The notes: generated by a model not told the origin, from the sequence alone. 64,000 nucleotides of DNA from Defluviicoccus sp. (GCA_029624735.1 JARSSM010000010.1:1-64000), one strand, 5' to 3'. Positions 40,572-49,588 are shown, numbered from the stretch's first letter. Translations and numbers: made by a program.

Positions 40572-40871
40572 TCAGTTCGCGACCCGCCTGCGGCGAAGCG
40601 AACCGGCCGCGATGGCTGCGATCACCGGCTCGCGCCGCTTGCCGCGCTTCGGCGCGAAGGGATGGATGACCGCCGATGTGACGCGCTCGTCGGTTCGTGA
40701 GCGGAGGTGTGCCGCCTCGAACGCTTCGATGTCCTCGAGGCGGTAGAGAACCTTGCCGCTAACCTTCAGGAACCGCGGCCCGGCGCCGATCCATCGCCAG
40801 CGTCCCAAGGTTTTTGGCGAGATGGACCAGCGCTCGGCAAGCTCGTGCGGACGGAGGTAGGGGGTGGTCAT
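40572..40871 (-). CDS. AlpA/excisionase-type helix-turn-helix protein
   Basis: A 99-residue protein with a MerR/AlpA-like helix-turn-helix (YLRPHELAERWSISPKTLGR, WRWIGAGPRFLKVSGKVLYR) and a basic tail. Proteins of this kind control excision or early genes on prophages and islands. It begins the leftward early operon. The 337 bases to the next gene (40235-40571) contain the motif pair and no convincing gene. Confidence 0.8.
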   Translation of the reverse strand: MTTPYLRPHELAERWSISPKTLGRWRWIGAGPRFLKVSGKVLYRLEDIEAFEAAHLRSRTDERVTSAVIHPFAPKRGKRREPVIAAIAAGSLRRRRVAN

Positions 40872-41050
40872 CGGTGGCTGCTCCAGCAACGTCGAAATCG
40901 TGCTGGCAGCGAACCACGGAAGAACGTAGGAGATCACTCCGGAGAAACGTAGGAGATCACGTAGGAGTTCGGCAGATCACGCTCTTCAGGTGAAACCCGT
41001 GGCGCATTTCTCGCCAAGCCGGACAGACAAGAGAGGACACAGGGATCGGG

Positions 41051-42004
41051 CTAAGGCTCGAACCAGCAGCAGCCCTGCTCTTGCCGGAGATGGCGGCTCA
41101 GCGTTGGCCAATGCGGGCTGCCGCTGAACGCCTTGACGAGGCTGTCCGCCGAAGAGCCGGCCTTGGCCAGGACAGCGCCGGTGCGCAGGCGCTTGCCGCT
41201 CCGATGTGCCTCGACCAGCTGCTTGACAATCGCCCGCTGAACGGCACCACGGAAGTGAAGAACATCGCCGTGGATCGACAGCGTCATGCCGTCTGGGGAC
41301 AGATCGAGCACCGGCATCGGTGTGGCGTCGGGAGGTTGTCCGAGGTAAAGACCCTGGATGAGGGCAGCATCAAGGCGAAAGCGGGCGGCATCGGCTGTCA
41401 GGCTCTCGGCCACCGGCATCAGGCAATGCGCGCCAGGAAGGTTGAGCGTCTCGATGACCCGGCGGGTGGAGGTGACCATCACCCCGCCGCTGCGGCCGGC
41501 CCGCCGGGCGAGCGCGGTGGCGAGCTGAGCGCGAACGTCTGGCGCGCGCAGGCGGCGTGCGAACAACAGCGGCACCACCCGCTTGCGCGAGGCGCGGAAG
41601 TCGCCGAGGTCCCAGGCGTGATCCGGAACCAGTTCGATCGGCCGGCCGGCGTTGATCAGATCAAGCTCAGCGGTGAGCCACGCCAGCCACCAGGCGGTGT
41701 CGAGCCGATAGAGCGTGATCTCCTCGGGATCAGGGATTACCCAGCCGTCGGCTGGATCGAAGTAGCCGTAGCATTCGCGGTCCCCAAGCCAAGTGAGGTC
41801 GACGGCCGCCGCCCCAGCCTCGCCGACGACCTGGATCGACTGGCGGACCGAGGTCCGCTGCAGGCAGCCGCTGCTGCGAAGCTGGAGGCGGATATCGGGG
41901 TCAAGGTCGGTGAGCACGCTGCCGGAGAGGGCCGGCTGGCGCTGTTCCAACAGCGCCAGCAGGAGTTCCCCTGCGTTCCTGGCCAGCGCGGGCTGCGGCC
42001 TCAA
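41051..42004 (-). CDS. Unknown protein B of a WYL-regulated module
   Basis: A 317-residue cytosolic protein from a TTG start three bases after the upstream stop. I do not recognise a family. The N-terminal 120 residues are beta-rich with many Trp and Tyr (ECYGYFDPADGWVIPDPEEI). A central part has FARRLRAPDVRAQLATALAR, and the C-terminal 80 residues look like a winged helix (HGDVLHFRGAVQRAIVKQLV, SPHWPTLSRHLR). It is co-transcribed with the 390-residue gene just upstream, and that pair is divergent from a WYL-type regulator. A role in phage defence is inferred from context only. Confidence 0.6.
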   Translation of the reverse strand: MRPQPALARNAGELLLALLEQRQPALSGSVLTDLDPDIRLQLRSSGCLQRTSVRQSIQVVGEAGAAAVDLTWLGDRECYGYFDPADGWVIPDPEEITLYRLDTAWWLAWLTAELDLINAGRPIELVPDHAWDLGDFRASRKRVVPLLFARRLRAPDVRAQLATALARRAGRSGGVMVTSTRRVIETLNLPGAHCLMPVAESLTADAARFRLDAALIQGLYLGQPPDATPMPVLDLSPDGMTLSIHGDVLHFRGAVQRAIVKQLVEAHRSGKRLRTGAVLAKAGSSADSLVKAFSGSPHWPTLSRHLRQEQGCCWFEP

Positions 42005-42007
42005 GCG

Positions 42008-43180
42008 TCATCTGCCGCGCAGCAGGCCCCACGCGCGGAGATACTTCTCGAGGAGCAGACGCTCCTGCTCGGTCTTCCCCCGAACGTTGCATCGGTTGGG
42101 CGTGCTCAGGACCATCGAGATTTTCTTGCCTCGGCGCTGGTCGGCCAGCGGTTGGAAGCGGATATCGATCCGCGCGCAGATCGGCCGCAGTGACGACAGA
42201 AGAGGATTGTCGGCGCCGTACGCCGCCGCCAGCTCCGCGTGCAGGCTGCTCGCCCCCTCCTCGAACGGGATCTCGAAGCGATGGGTGAGCCCGTCGTACC
42301 AGCTCGCCAGCGTCAGCATGGTGAGCCCAACGCGGGCGATGCGGTCGGCAGGATCGGTGGCCAGCGCATGCCCTGGATCGAGCAGCGGCGTCAGCTCGAA
42401 GTGCCGGCGCGGCAGCCGTTCGCCTGGAATCGGCACGCCGAGCTTGATGTCGGCGAAAACCCTGGCGATGCGCTCACGCAGCTTCTTGACGCTGCCGATC
42501 ACTTCGATAGTGCCGCTTTCCGGCTCGTAGACGATGACGGTTTCGATCACCGGCCGGTGCGTGAAGGCCACCACCGTTTCGCCGTCGAAGCGCAGATCGT
42601 CGGCGGGAAGTCCCTGATTATAGATCGCAATCTGCTCGACGGGACGGGCCTTGCGGTCGCCTTCACCGCGCATCCGCGTCAGGGGTTCGAGAACGACCCG
42701 GCCGGACTTGAGGATCTCTCGCAGCTGCGCACGAAACCGCTCGTCCGTCCCGGCATCGCTGCGAAGGGGCCGATGGCGCGGGCCGACGAAGCCGTCCCAC
42801 AGCCGCAATGCATTGCGGTTCTCGTCGGCGTAGCGGATCTCCTCGGCTCTGCGGAAGGCGTCGGGCGCGTGGACAAAGAGCCAGTGGGCGCGGGCGTAAG
42901 CGCCCTCGATCGCCTGCAATTCCTGGCCATGATCACCGAGCGCCAGCAGGGCTGCCTGCCCCGCCTCGTCGGTCATTGCCGAGATGCGTTCGGCATCGGC
43001 GGTCAGGCGGTCGCGCTCGTCATCAGTCAGCCGGTCCAGCGATCGCAGCCAGCGCGCGGCGATCTCATTGTGGGGCGCCTTCCAATCGATTCCGTCAGGA
43101 ACGGCGATGCGTCGGATCTGCAGGTGCGCTTGAAAATCGTGCGGACGGATGCTGCGAACGAAACGCGACAACGACGCCAT
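42008..43180 (-). CDS. Unknown protein A of a WYL-regulated module
   Basis: A 390-residue cytosolic protein (MASLSRFVRSIRPHDFQAHL). It has a helical N-terminal half (WLRSLDRLTDDERDRLTADA) and a mixed C-terminal half with conserved-looking stretches AIYNQGLPADDLRFDGETVV, VIVYEPESGTIEVIGSVKKL and MVLSTPNRCNVRGKTEQERL. The last is His/Cys-poor and ends in a charged helix that could bind DNA. I recognise no Pfam family. It faces a CapW/BrxR-like regulator across a 258-base intergenic region and leads a two-gene operon. Confidence 0.6.
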   Translation of the reverse strand: MASLSRFVRSIRPHDFQAHLQIRRIAVPDGIDWKAPHNEIAARWLRSLDRLTDDERDRLTADAERISAMTDEAGQAALLALGDHGQELQAIEGAYARAHWLFVHAPDAFRRAEEIRYADENRNALRLWDGFVGPRHRPLRSDAGTDERFRAQLREILKSGRVVLEPLTRMRGEGDRKARPVEQIAIYNQGLPADDLRFDGETVVAFTHRPVIETVIVYEPESGTIEVIGSVKKLRERIARVFADIKLGVPIPGERLPRRHFELTPLLDPGHALATDPADRIARVGLTMLTLASWYDGLTHRFEIPFEEGASSLHAELAAAYGADNPLLSSLRPICARIDIRFQPLADQRRGKKISMVLSTPNRCNVRGKTEQERLLLEKYLRAWGLLRGR

Positions 43181-43438
43181 GATGCAAGCCTCAAGGAGCC
43201 AATGGGACAAAGCGCACGGAAATCACGCCGGGAGCAGGCACAAAGGCGCCACTTGCGCGGCCCGAGAGCCGCGGTGAGATGCCGATTGTGTGGTGACAAA
43301 TCGTCCCCCTCCGACGTCGCGGCACCACGATCCGATCATCTAATCCCGGATGCTTGACCGCTGCGTGACAAGCGCAGAGAGTAGCGGAGCGGCTCAAATG
43401 GGTCAATCGTATTGGTGGACGGACATAGGGAGGTACCC
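43181..43438. promoter_or_regulatory. Divergent control region between unknown gene A and the WYL regulator
   Basis: 258 bases with no gene, shared by two divergent transcription units. BrxR/CapW proteins usually bind an inverted repeat in such a region. I see only weak candidates (catctaatcccggatg at 43337-43352), so no operator is assigned. Confidence 0.45.
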
Positions 43439-44365
43439 GTGCGTGAACAGGACGGATCAGCCGAGCCCGAGCGGGCCTTGCGCTGGGGGATCGAACGGCG
43501 CCTGGAATTCATCGATTTCCGGCTCTACTGGGAGGGGCGGATCAACCGCAGCGATATCATGCGCGCCTTCGCCCTGTCGGTGCAGCAGGCCTCGGCCGAC
43601 ATAGCGCGGTATCAGAAGCTGGCGCCGGACAACCTGGCCTACGACCGCAGTGCCAAGCGCTATCTCGCCGCGCCGGCCTACCGCCCGGTGTTCAAGGTCG
43701 ACGACAGCGACCGCTACCTCGCTCAACTGCGGTCATTGGGTGAGAAGCTGATCCAGCCGGAAGAGGCGTGGATGCTGGAGATCCCGAGCTTCCTCACCCT
43801 TCCGCTGCCGAGCCGGCCGATCGATCCCTCGATCCTCAAGGCGGTCCTCGCGTCGATCCGACAGAAAACCGCGATCGAGGTGCTGTATCAGTCGATGAGC
43901 CGACCCGACCCGTTATGGCGATGGATTTCGCCGCACGCCATTGGCTTCGACGGCCTTCGTTGGCATATCCGCGCCTATTGCCACCTCGATGGCTTCTTCA
44001 AGGATTTCGTATTCGCCAGGATCCACGAGTTCCGGGGCACGCGACCCGGCGATGTCGATCCGGCAGGGGATCGAGCGTGGATCGAAACCGTCCCCGTCGT
44101 CATCGCTCCGCATCCTGATCTGTCCCAGGCGCAGCGGAAGAGCATCGCGCTCGATTACGGCATGGTCGACAGCGTCCGCGTCATCCAGGTCAAGCGGGCG
44201 TTCCTTCTCTATTTCTTGCAGCGCCTCCGGCTCGACGAGACTGGATCCGGCCGTCGCCCGGCCGAGCAGCAGATCGTCCTCGCCAACCGAACAGAAATCC
44301 TGGAGGCAATGGCGACGGGTCGCCATGCCACGCCCGCACACGATGCCGAGAGCGGGGTGCAATGA
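43439..44365 (+). CDS. CapW/BrxR-like WYL-domain transcriptional regulator
   Basis: A 308-residue regulator: N-terminal winged helix (RWGIERRLEFIDFRLYWEGR, ALSVQQASADIARYQKLAPD), WYL domain (IRQKTAIEVLYQSMSRPDPL, PHAIGFDGLRWHIRAYCH) and C-terminal dimer domain. This layout is that of BrxR/CapW repressors, which silence phage-defence operons and are thought to sense damaged or invading nucleic acid through the WYL pocket. GGGAGG seven bases ahead fixes the GTG start at 43439. Its last codons overlap the helicase start (ATGA). Confidence 0.85.
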   Translation: MREQDGSAEPERALRWGIERRLEFIDFRLYWEGRINRSDIMRAFALSVQQASADIARYQKLAPDNLAYDRSAKRYLAAPAYRPVFKVDDSDRYLAQLRSLGEKLIQPEEAWMLEIPSFLTLPLPSRPIDPSILKAVLASIRQKTAIEVLYQSMSRPDPLWRWISPHAIGFDGLRWHIRAYCHLDGFFKDFVFARIHEFRGTRPGDVDPAGDRAWIETVPVVIAPHPDLSQAQRKSIALDYGMVDSVRVIQVKRAFLLYFLQRLRLDETGSGRRPAEQQIVLANRTEILEAMATGRHATPAHDAESGVQ

Positions 44366-46464
44366 ACTATCTGCCGGCACAGGATCCCTCATCCTACCTC
44401 GACGGGCTCAATCCGGCGCAGCGGGCCGCGGTTGTCTTTGGAGTTGCGGCGGAGAGACCAGTGCGATCGACGCCGCCGCTGCTCATCATCGCCGGAGCGG
44501 GCACCGGCAAGACAAGCACGCTCGCGCACCGTGTGGCCCACCTCATTCTCAACGGTGCTGATCCTCGCCGCATTCTCCTTCTTACGTTTGCCCGCCGGAT
44601 GGCGGCCGAGATGACGCGAAGGGTCGAGCGCATCTGTGCAACGGCGCTGAAGGGACGCACGTTCGCCGTCGGCGACACGATCGAATGGTCCGGTACGTTT
44701 CACGCGGTCGGCGCCAAGCTGCTCCGGCTTTACGCCGAGAACATCGGCCTGGAACCGGAGTTTTCCATCCTCGACCGTAGCGATGCCGCCGACCTGATGG
44801 ACCTGGTTCGCGACGATCTGGAACTGTCAAGGACCGGCGGCCGGTTTCCGAAGAAGGCGACGTGCCTTGCCATCTACTCCTACGCGGTCAACGCGCAGAT
44901 CCCGGTTCGGGAGGCGCTCGACCGCGCCTTTCCCTGGTGCAGGGAATGGGCGGAGCCGCTGACGGGTCTGTTCGCCCGCTATGTGGAGACCAAGCAGGCG
45001 CAGGCCGTGCTCGATTACGACGACCTGCTGCTCTACTGGTCGCAGATGATGCAGACCGGCGAGATCGCACGTCTGGTCTCCGAGCGCTTCGATCATATCC
45101 TCGTCGACGAGTACCAGGACACCAACGCTCTGCAGGCGTCGATCCTGGTCAGCCTGAAACCGGACGGCACCGGCGTCACCGTTGTCGGCGACGACGCCCA
45201 GGCGATCTACTCCTTCCGCTCGGCGACGGTGCGCAACATCCTCGACTTCCCCAGCTGCTTCGATCCGCCGGCCGAGGTGGTGCGGCTCGAACAGAACTAC
45301 CGCTCGACCCAGCCCATCCTGGAGGCCTGCAACCGCGTCATCGCCCATGCCGGCGAGAGCGTCACCAAGACCCTGTTCACCACCAGGGCCGATGGCCGAC
45401 GGCCGCTCCTGGCGATGGTGAGCGACGAGACCGCTCAGGTCGACGTCGTGATCGAACGCATCCTCGCCAACCGTGAAGCGGGCACGGAACTTCGCGATCA
45501 AGCGGTCCTCTTCCGTACGTCGCACCACGCGAGCCAACTCGAGGTCGAACTCGTCCGCAGGAACATTCCCTTCGTCAAGTTCGGCGGCCTCAAGTTCCTG
45601 GAAGCCAGCCACGTAAAGGACATTCTTGCCGTCCTCCGCTGGGCGGAGAACCCGCGCGACCAGGTCTCCGCCCTGCGTGTTCTCAAGTTGATCCCTGGCG
45701 TCGGACCGAAGACGGCGCGCCGGGTTCTTGTCGCCGTGGAGCGCGACGGCCACAGCCTCTCGGCCCTCGACCGCTTGCCGCCCCCGTCAACGGCAGCGGA
45801 AGCGTGGCCGGATTTTGTGGGCGTGATGATGGAACTGGCGGCGGCGCAGCGTTGGCAAGGGCAGGTGGAGCGGCTGCGGGTATGGTACGATCCGCTCCTC
45901 GACCTGCTCTACGACGATCCCCGCCCGCGCCGGGGCGACCTCGATCAGCTGGAGCGCATGGCTGCCCAGCATCCGACACGATCGAGCTTTCTGACCGACC
46001 TCACGCTCGATCCCCCGGAAGCGAGTGGCGGTGAAGCCGGTGTGCCGCTCAAGGACGAAGACTGGCTCACGCTGTCCACCATCCACTCTGCCAAGGGCCA
46101 GGAGTGGCGCGCAGTCTTCGTTCTCAACGTCGTCGATGGCTGCATTCCGTCCGATCTGGCAACGGGGACGCCGGAGGAGATCGACGAGGAGCGGCGGCTG
46201 CTCTACGTGGCGATGACCCGGGCGCGCGACAATCTCGTGCTGATGCAGCCGCTGCGTTTCTTCATTCGTGGGCAGGCTCGCGGCGGCAACGCGCACGTGC
46301 TCGCACCACGCAGCCGATTCCTTACCTGCACCGATCTCGACGCGTTCGAACTGGTCGGCGACCGGCTCTATCGCGGGACGGGCGAGGAGATCGCCGATGC
46401 GCCTCCGTCGGCCAGCGTTGATCTCAAGGCGCAGATCCGCGCGATGTGGCAGATCGCGCAATGA
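44362..46464 (+). CDS. UvrD/Rep-family SF1A DNA helicase
   Basis: A 700-residue helicase: Walker A IIAGAGTGKTSTLAHR (about 42-57), motif II HILVDEYQDTNALQ, motif III VVGDDAQAIYSFR, motif IV LEQNYRSTQPI, motif V LSTIHSAKGQEWRAVFVLNV and motif VI LLYVAMTRARDNLVL. The helix-hairpin-helix-like VLKLIPGVGPKTARRVLVAV lies in the 2B region. It is translationally coupled to the WYL regulator. The 2A/2B part is shorter than in UvrD, suggesting a specialised member. Without the regulator it would look like a general repair helicase; coupling to a CapW-like gene suggests defence. Confidence 0.9.
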   Translation: MNYLPAQDPSSYLDGLNPAQRAAVVFGVAAERPVRSTPPLLIIAGAGTGKTSTLAHRVAHLILNGADPRRILLLTFARRMAAEMTRRVERICATALKGRTFAVGDTIEWSGTFHAVGAKLLRLYAENIGLEPEFSILDRSDAADLMDLVRDDLELSRTGGRFPKKATCLAIYSYAVNAQIPVREALDRAFPWCREWAEPLTGLFARYVETKQAQAVLDYDDLLLYWSQMMQTGEIARLVSERFDHILVDEYQDTNALQASILVSLKPDGTGVTVVGDDAQAIYSFRSATVRNILDFPSCFDPPAEVVRLEQNYRSTQPILEACNRVIAHAGESVTKTLFTTRADGRRPLLAMVSDETAQVDVVIERILANREAGTELRDQAVLFRTSHHASQLEVELVRRNIPFVKFGGLKFLEASHVKDILAVLRWAENPRDQVSALRVLKLIPGVGPKTARRVLVAVERDGHSLSALDRLPPPSTAAEAWPDFVGVMMELAAAQRWQGQVERLRVWYDPLLDLLYDDPRPRRGDLDQLERMAAQHPTRSSFLTDLTLDPPEASGGEAGVPLKDEDWLTLSTIHSAKGQEWRAVFVLNVVDGCIPSDLATGTPEEIDEERRLLYVAMTRARDNLVLMQPLRFFIRGQARGGNAHVLAPRSRFLTCTDLDAFELVGDRLYRGTGEEIADAPPSASVDLKAQIRAMWQIAQ

Positions 46465-47409
46465 TCAGCCAGCTGCCAGCAGTCCGGCCAATTGCCGCGC
46501 GTTCCGCACGCCATAGTCGCCGTAGCAGTTGTTCATCAGCACATGCACCCGGTCCGCGCTCTCGGCGAGGCGGCGGATCGGATCGACCCAGCCCTTCAGT
46601 TCCTCTTCCGTGTACAGGTAGCGGAAGCGCTCGGCGGCGCTGATATTCGGCTTCTCGTAAGTCTCGGTGTTGTGGCCGTGGAAGCGGATGACGGCGAGCG
46701 GGCTGGTCGCAGCCACCACCGGCGGCGTCGACGAGCGGAAACCCTGCGGCTCGTCGGCAACGACATAGGAGAGGCCCAGCTTCTCGAGGAGAGCGAGCGT
46801 CTCGGCCCGGTAGTTGTCGGTCATCCAGCCGCCGCCGCGGAACTCGACCGCGATCGGCCAGTCGCTGCGGTCGCGAAGCTGCTCCAGGTAATGGATGTGA
46901 TCGCGCCTAGCGGTGAACCAGTGCGGGAACTGAAATAGCACGCAGCCGAGCTTGCCGGAGGCCGCCAGTGGCGCCAGGGCTTGTGTCTGCATCTCCCAGA
47001 TCATCTGAGCCGCGTCTTCCGGCACATCTCGCAGGTAGACGCGGGCTTTGTCGGTGACGTCGGCTGGCAACAGTTCCTTGACCGTTGCTGGGATCCGCTC
47101 GACGACAACGGGGTGATGGGTGAAAAGGCCGAAGGCCTTGATGTTGAAAACAAAGCCAAGCGGCGCTCGGTCCACCCAAAGGCGTGCGTTGCGCTCCGAC
47201 GGCAGCGCGTAATAGGTCGCGTCCACCTCGACGATCGGAAACTGGCTGGCATAGTGAGCGAGCCGCTCAGCCGCCGTCCTAACGCTCGGTGGATAGAAGG
47301 TGCCGGCATCGATCAGCGTTCGATCAGTCCAGCTGCAGGCGCCATAATAGATGTTGCCGACCGGCTTACCCGGCTGAAAAGCAGCGGACTGGTCATCGGG
47401 TCCAGGCAT
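46465..47409 (-). CDS. DUF72 family protein
   Basis: A 314-residue TIM-barrel-like protein: NIYYGACSWTDRTLIDAGTF, YPPSVRTAAERLAHYASQFP, IVEVDATYYALPSERNARLW, and a C-terminal MNNCYGDYGVRNARQLAGLL. DUF72 proteins are widespread; some have a role tied to nucleic acid or Fe-S chemistry but the reaction is not settled. It converges on the UvrD helicase with no gap, which may reflect a functional pair or chance. Confidence 0.85.
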   Translation of the reverse strand: MPGPDDQSAAFQPGKPVGNIYYGACSWTDRTLIDAGTFYPPSVRTAAERLAHYASQFPIVEVDATYYALPSERNARLWVDRAPLGFVFNIKAFGLFTHHPVVVERIPATVKELLPADVTDKARVYLRDVPEDAAQMIWEMQTQALAPLAASGKLGCVLFQFPHWFTARRDHIHYLEQLRDRSDWPIAVEFRGGGWMTDNYRAETLALLEKLGLSYVVADEPQGFRSSTPPVVAATSPLAVIRFHGHNTETYEKPNISAAERFRYLYTEEELKGWVDPIRRLAESADRVHVLMNNCYGDYGVRNARQLAGLLAAG

Positions 47410-47615
47410 CATCCGCCGGTGCGAGATGATGTCGTGCGCGCCATCGGTGTTCGCCGTTTGACGGCCGGAACTGCCTCGCCCTTCTTCCGCGAGAGTGCCG
47501 CGAGCCCGATCAGTGACATCACCACTGGCGGCAGGCATAACGCGACGACCTTGGCGGCATGGGCGAATGTGTCGATCTTCCGCACGTCCAACCTCCGTCC
47601 TTCAGCCGATGGCAT
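47409..47615 (-). CDS. Possible small membrane protein
   Basis: A 68-residue frame with one hydrophobic stretch (HAAKVVALCLPPVVMSLIGL) flanked by basic residues. The start at 47615 has no strong ribosome site and its stop abuts the DUF72 start. It may not be a real gene. Confidence 0.35.
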   Translation of the reverse strand: MPSAEGRRLDVRKIDTFAHAAKVVALCLPPVVMSLIGLAALSRKKGEAVPAVKRRTPMARTTSSRTGG

Positions 47616-47729
47616 TGCTTCGGTCAAACATGGTGAGTTCCCATCAACCTGGCAGTACGTAATTCTTGTTTGTGGAGCGACCCCAACGCGATACATCAGC
47701 GGCGTCTTTTCAGCGGGGAATCCCATACT

Positions 47730-48752
47730 TCACGCTGTTCGGATGGCTTTGAGCCGATCAAGCGCCCGGACTGCCGATTGTTTCATCTCGGCGATTAGAT
47801 CTGCCGCCTTGGGGACAGAGGCAATCAGTCCAGCGACTTGACCGGCAAATGCGGGAAGAGCCTCAAGATTGCCTGTTGTTGACCTGAGCGGTGAGTCCGT
47901 ACTGAACTTGTAAATGGGACGACCATCTTCGTCCGCGATCATTTCTCTCGGCAGATTTCCGGGATCATTACCGCGAAGCTTGACGGACTTGTCTTCGGTA
48001 ATGCTGTTGCGGATCACTCGAACCGGCGATTCCGGTGGCCAGTTTATGGCGAACAGGTCGGTGTAGACCGTGTCTTCCGAGCCGGCGGCAACCACCCGCC
48101 GCTTGTGAAATTCGTGGGCGAACGATTCCTCGGTCGCCAGAAAGACCGTCCCGCAGTGGATCCCTTGGGCTCCAAGAGCCAATGCCGCGACCAACCCTTC
48201 TCCGGAAGCGAATCCGCCCGACGCAACGACCGGAATCGAAACAGCGTCTACCAACTGCGGCAGCAGAACGAGGGATGAGACGACGCCTCGGACATGCCCG
48301 CCAGCTTCAAAACCCTGGCCAATGATGATATCCGCCCCGGCCCTTTCCGCCGCGACTGCTGCCCCGACCGAACCGACCTGATACAGCACGAGGCACCCAG
48401 CGCGCTTGGCGCGCATGACAACATGTTGGTCAACATCCCAAAAGAAACAGATCGAATGAACGCGCTTTTCAAAGCAGACTGCCAGCTCCTCTTCAAGCAG
48501 CGATCGGTCGGTGGCTGCGGGTATGAGGTTCGCGCCGAACGGTTGATCGGTTCGCTCTCGGACGGCATCGATCTCTCGCGATATCACCTCCGGCTGTTCC
48601 CGAACCATGCCAAGAAAGCCGTAACCACCGGCGTCAGATACGGCCGACACCAGTTCCGCTCGCGCCACACCACCCATGCCCGCCTGCAAGATGGGATATC
48701 GGCAGCCAAGGAGATCACACAGAGGCGTGTGCAGAACCGGTTCGGCAGTCAT
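47730..48752 (-). CDS. Nitronate monooxygenase-type flavin oxidoreductase
   Basis: A 340-residue FMN-dependent TIM barrel of the NMO family: YPILQAGMGGVARAELVSAV, GADIIIGQGFEAGGHVRGVV (flavin phosphate loop), IPVVASGGFASGEGLVAALA and GAQGIHCGTVFLATEE. The conserved His in GGH supports NMO-like chemistry, oxidation of alkyl nitronates. It overlaps the DUF488 gene by one base. Nitro-compound detoxification would suit the nearby nitric oxide genes, but substrate specificity is unproven. Confidence 0.85.
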   Translation of the reverse strand: MTAEPVLHTPLCDLLGCRYPILQAGMGGVARAELVSAVSDAGGYGFLGMVREQPEVISREIDAVRERTDQPFGANLIPAATDRSLLEEELAVCFEKRVHSICFFWDVDQHVVMRAKRAGCLVLYQVGSVGAAVAAERAGADIIIGQGFEAGGHVRGVVSSLVLLPQLVDAVSIPVVASGGFASGEGLVAALALGAQGIHCGTVFLATEESFAHEFHKRRVVAAGSEDTVYTDLFAINWPPESPVRVIRNSITEDKSVKLRGNDPGNLPREMIADEDGRPIYKFSTDSPLRSTTGNLEALPAFAGQVAGLIASVPKAADLIAEMKQSAVRALDRLKAIRTA

Positions 48753-49114
48753 TAGTCTTGCCTCGCAGCATTTCGCTCCAGGTACTCCTTGGGTGCGACC
48801 GCATTGTTCCGATCGACGTCACGGGCCCCGAAGACCAACGTTGTGGGTTGCCGGCGTACCGTTTCGACGAGCCTTGCGATCGCATTCGGGCGCTCGTCCA
48901 GCTCACGGAAGTAGCGATGTTTGAACTCCTGCCACTTGCTGTGGTCATGGCCGAACCATTTGCGGAGCTCGGTCGTCGGCGCAATCTCCTTGGCCCATTC
49001 ATCCAAGGCCAGCGCCTTTTTGGATATCCCTCGGGGCCAGATGCGGTCGACGAGGATGCGATAACCGTCCGTGTCGGCAGGTCTTTCGCGGCTGCTTTTC
49101 AATGAAACGGTCAA
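48752..49114 (-). CDS. DUF488 family protein, YeaO-like
   Basis: A 120-residue protein with the YeaO-type signatures DGYRILVDRIWPRGISKKAL, APTTELRKWFGHDHSKWQEF and TTLVFGARDVDRNNAV. The short length separates it from the cargo DUF488 at 13.5 kb. The start is a TTG at 49114; longer frames run into unrelated sequence. It is translationally coupled to the flavin oxidoreductase gene. Confidence 0.78.
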   Translation of the reverse strand: MTVSLKSSRERPADTDGYRILVDRIWPRGISKKALALDEWAKEIAPTTELRKWFGHDHSKWQEFKHRYFRELDERPNAIARLVETVRRQPTTLVFGARDVDRNNAVAPKEYLERNAARQD

Positions 49115-49206
49115 TGTGCATTCCCGGGTCTTGCACCGGCTTGCGCTCAGGTCTCCGCCCCAAAGCCCCGAAGACACCGACCGGTGCAAACGCCAGCGTT
49201 CGACGA

Positions 49207-49539
49207 TCAGGTTTCCGGATCGATGGCATCGAGAGCGAGGGCGGAGTGGGCAAAGGCGCCTCCTGCCCGCATTTCGGCGGCGACCCAAATGGCCTCCATG
49301 ATCTCTGCCGCGCTGGCGCCGCTGCGGCGTGCCGCCTTGGCATGGCCGCGGATGCAATAAGGGCACTGGGTGACATGCGCGACCGCGACGGCGATCAACT
49401 GCTTCGTCTTGGCCGGCAGTGCTCCATCCTTGAAGACCGCCCGGCTGAACTGGGTGAACGCCGCGTCGATCTCCGGTGCCAGGTCGTGTCGCTTCTGAGC
49501 CAGTTGCCTCGTCGATTGCGGGTACAGCGTCTCGGTCAT
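49207..49539 (-). CDS. Carboxymuconolactone decarboxylase-like (AhpD fold) protein
   Basis: A 110-residue protein with the AhpD-type redox motif VTQCPYCIRGHAKAARRSGA (Cys-x-x-Cys then His). It probably acts as a small thiol peroxidase or reductant. GGGAGG nine bases before ATG 49539 defines the start. It is divergent from nsrR, and the intergenic DNA holds a degenerate NsrR-like palindrome, so it may belong to the same nitrosative stress response. Confidence 0.85.
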   Translation of the reverse strand: MTETLYPQSTRQLAQKRHDLAPEIDAAFTQFSRAVFKDGALPAKTKQLIAVAVAHVTQCPYCIRGHAKAARRSGASAAEIMEAIWVAAEMRAGGAFAHSALALDAIDPET

Positions 49540-49564
49540 TCCGATCATCCTCCCGTTTGGAAAA

Positions 49565-49588
49565 AAGATATATCGTCGGTATATGTAT
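49565..49588. promoter_or_regulatory. Degenerate NsrR-type operator between AhpD-like gene and nsrR
   Basis: aagatatatcgtcggtatat followed by gtat forms an imperfect inverted repeat with an AAGATRYAT-like left half, comparable to the perfect boxes at 52591 and 52628. It lies 53-76 bases before the nsrR ATG. Confidence 0.45.

Larger units (their letters stand above)
6827..40871 (-). mobile_element. Lambda-type prophage, probably defective
   Basis: Leftward-transcribed phage genome in the usual lambda-like order: HTH regulator, recombination and replication genes, methyltransferases, small and large terminase, holin-like protein, gpW, portal, protease-capsid, FII-like joiner, minor tail, tail terminator, tail tube and tail chaperone with frameshift. 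It ends abruptly in a frameshifted, truncated DUF2460 gene. Tape measure, baseplate, NlpC/P60 peptidase, repressor and integrase are not visible. Four plus-strand cargo insertions interrupt it. Limits are approximate: the right limit is placed at the HTH gene, and the defence-type genes beyond it may also be cargo. Confidence 0.75.

Noticed and set aside
40231..40572. 113-codon minus-strand frame between two early genes
   Set aside because: It crosses the motif-pair region and has shuffled-looking composition; its ATG only coincidentally overlaps the HTH gene stop.
44362..46464. UvrD-like gene as GajB of a Gabija system
   Set aside because: No GajA (ATPase-TOPRIM) gene is adjacent; the neighbours are a WYL regulator and unrelated unknown genes.
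48999..49376. 125-codon minus-strand frame overlapping the YeaO-like gene
   Set aside because: It is out of frame with the recognisable DUF488 sequence and has no pattern of its own.
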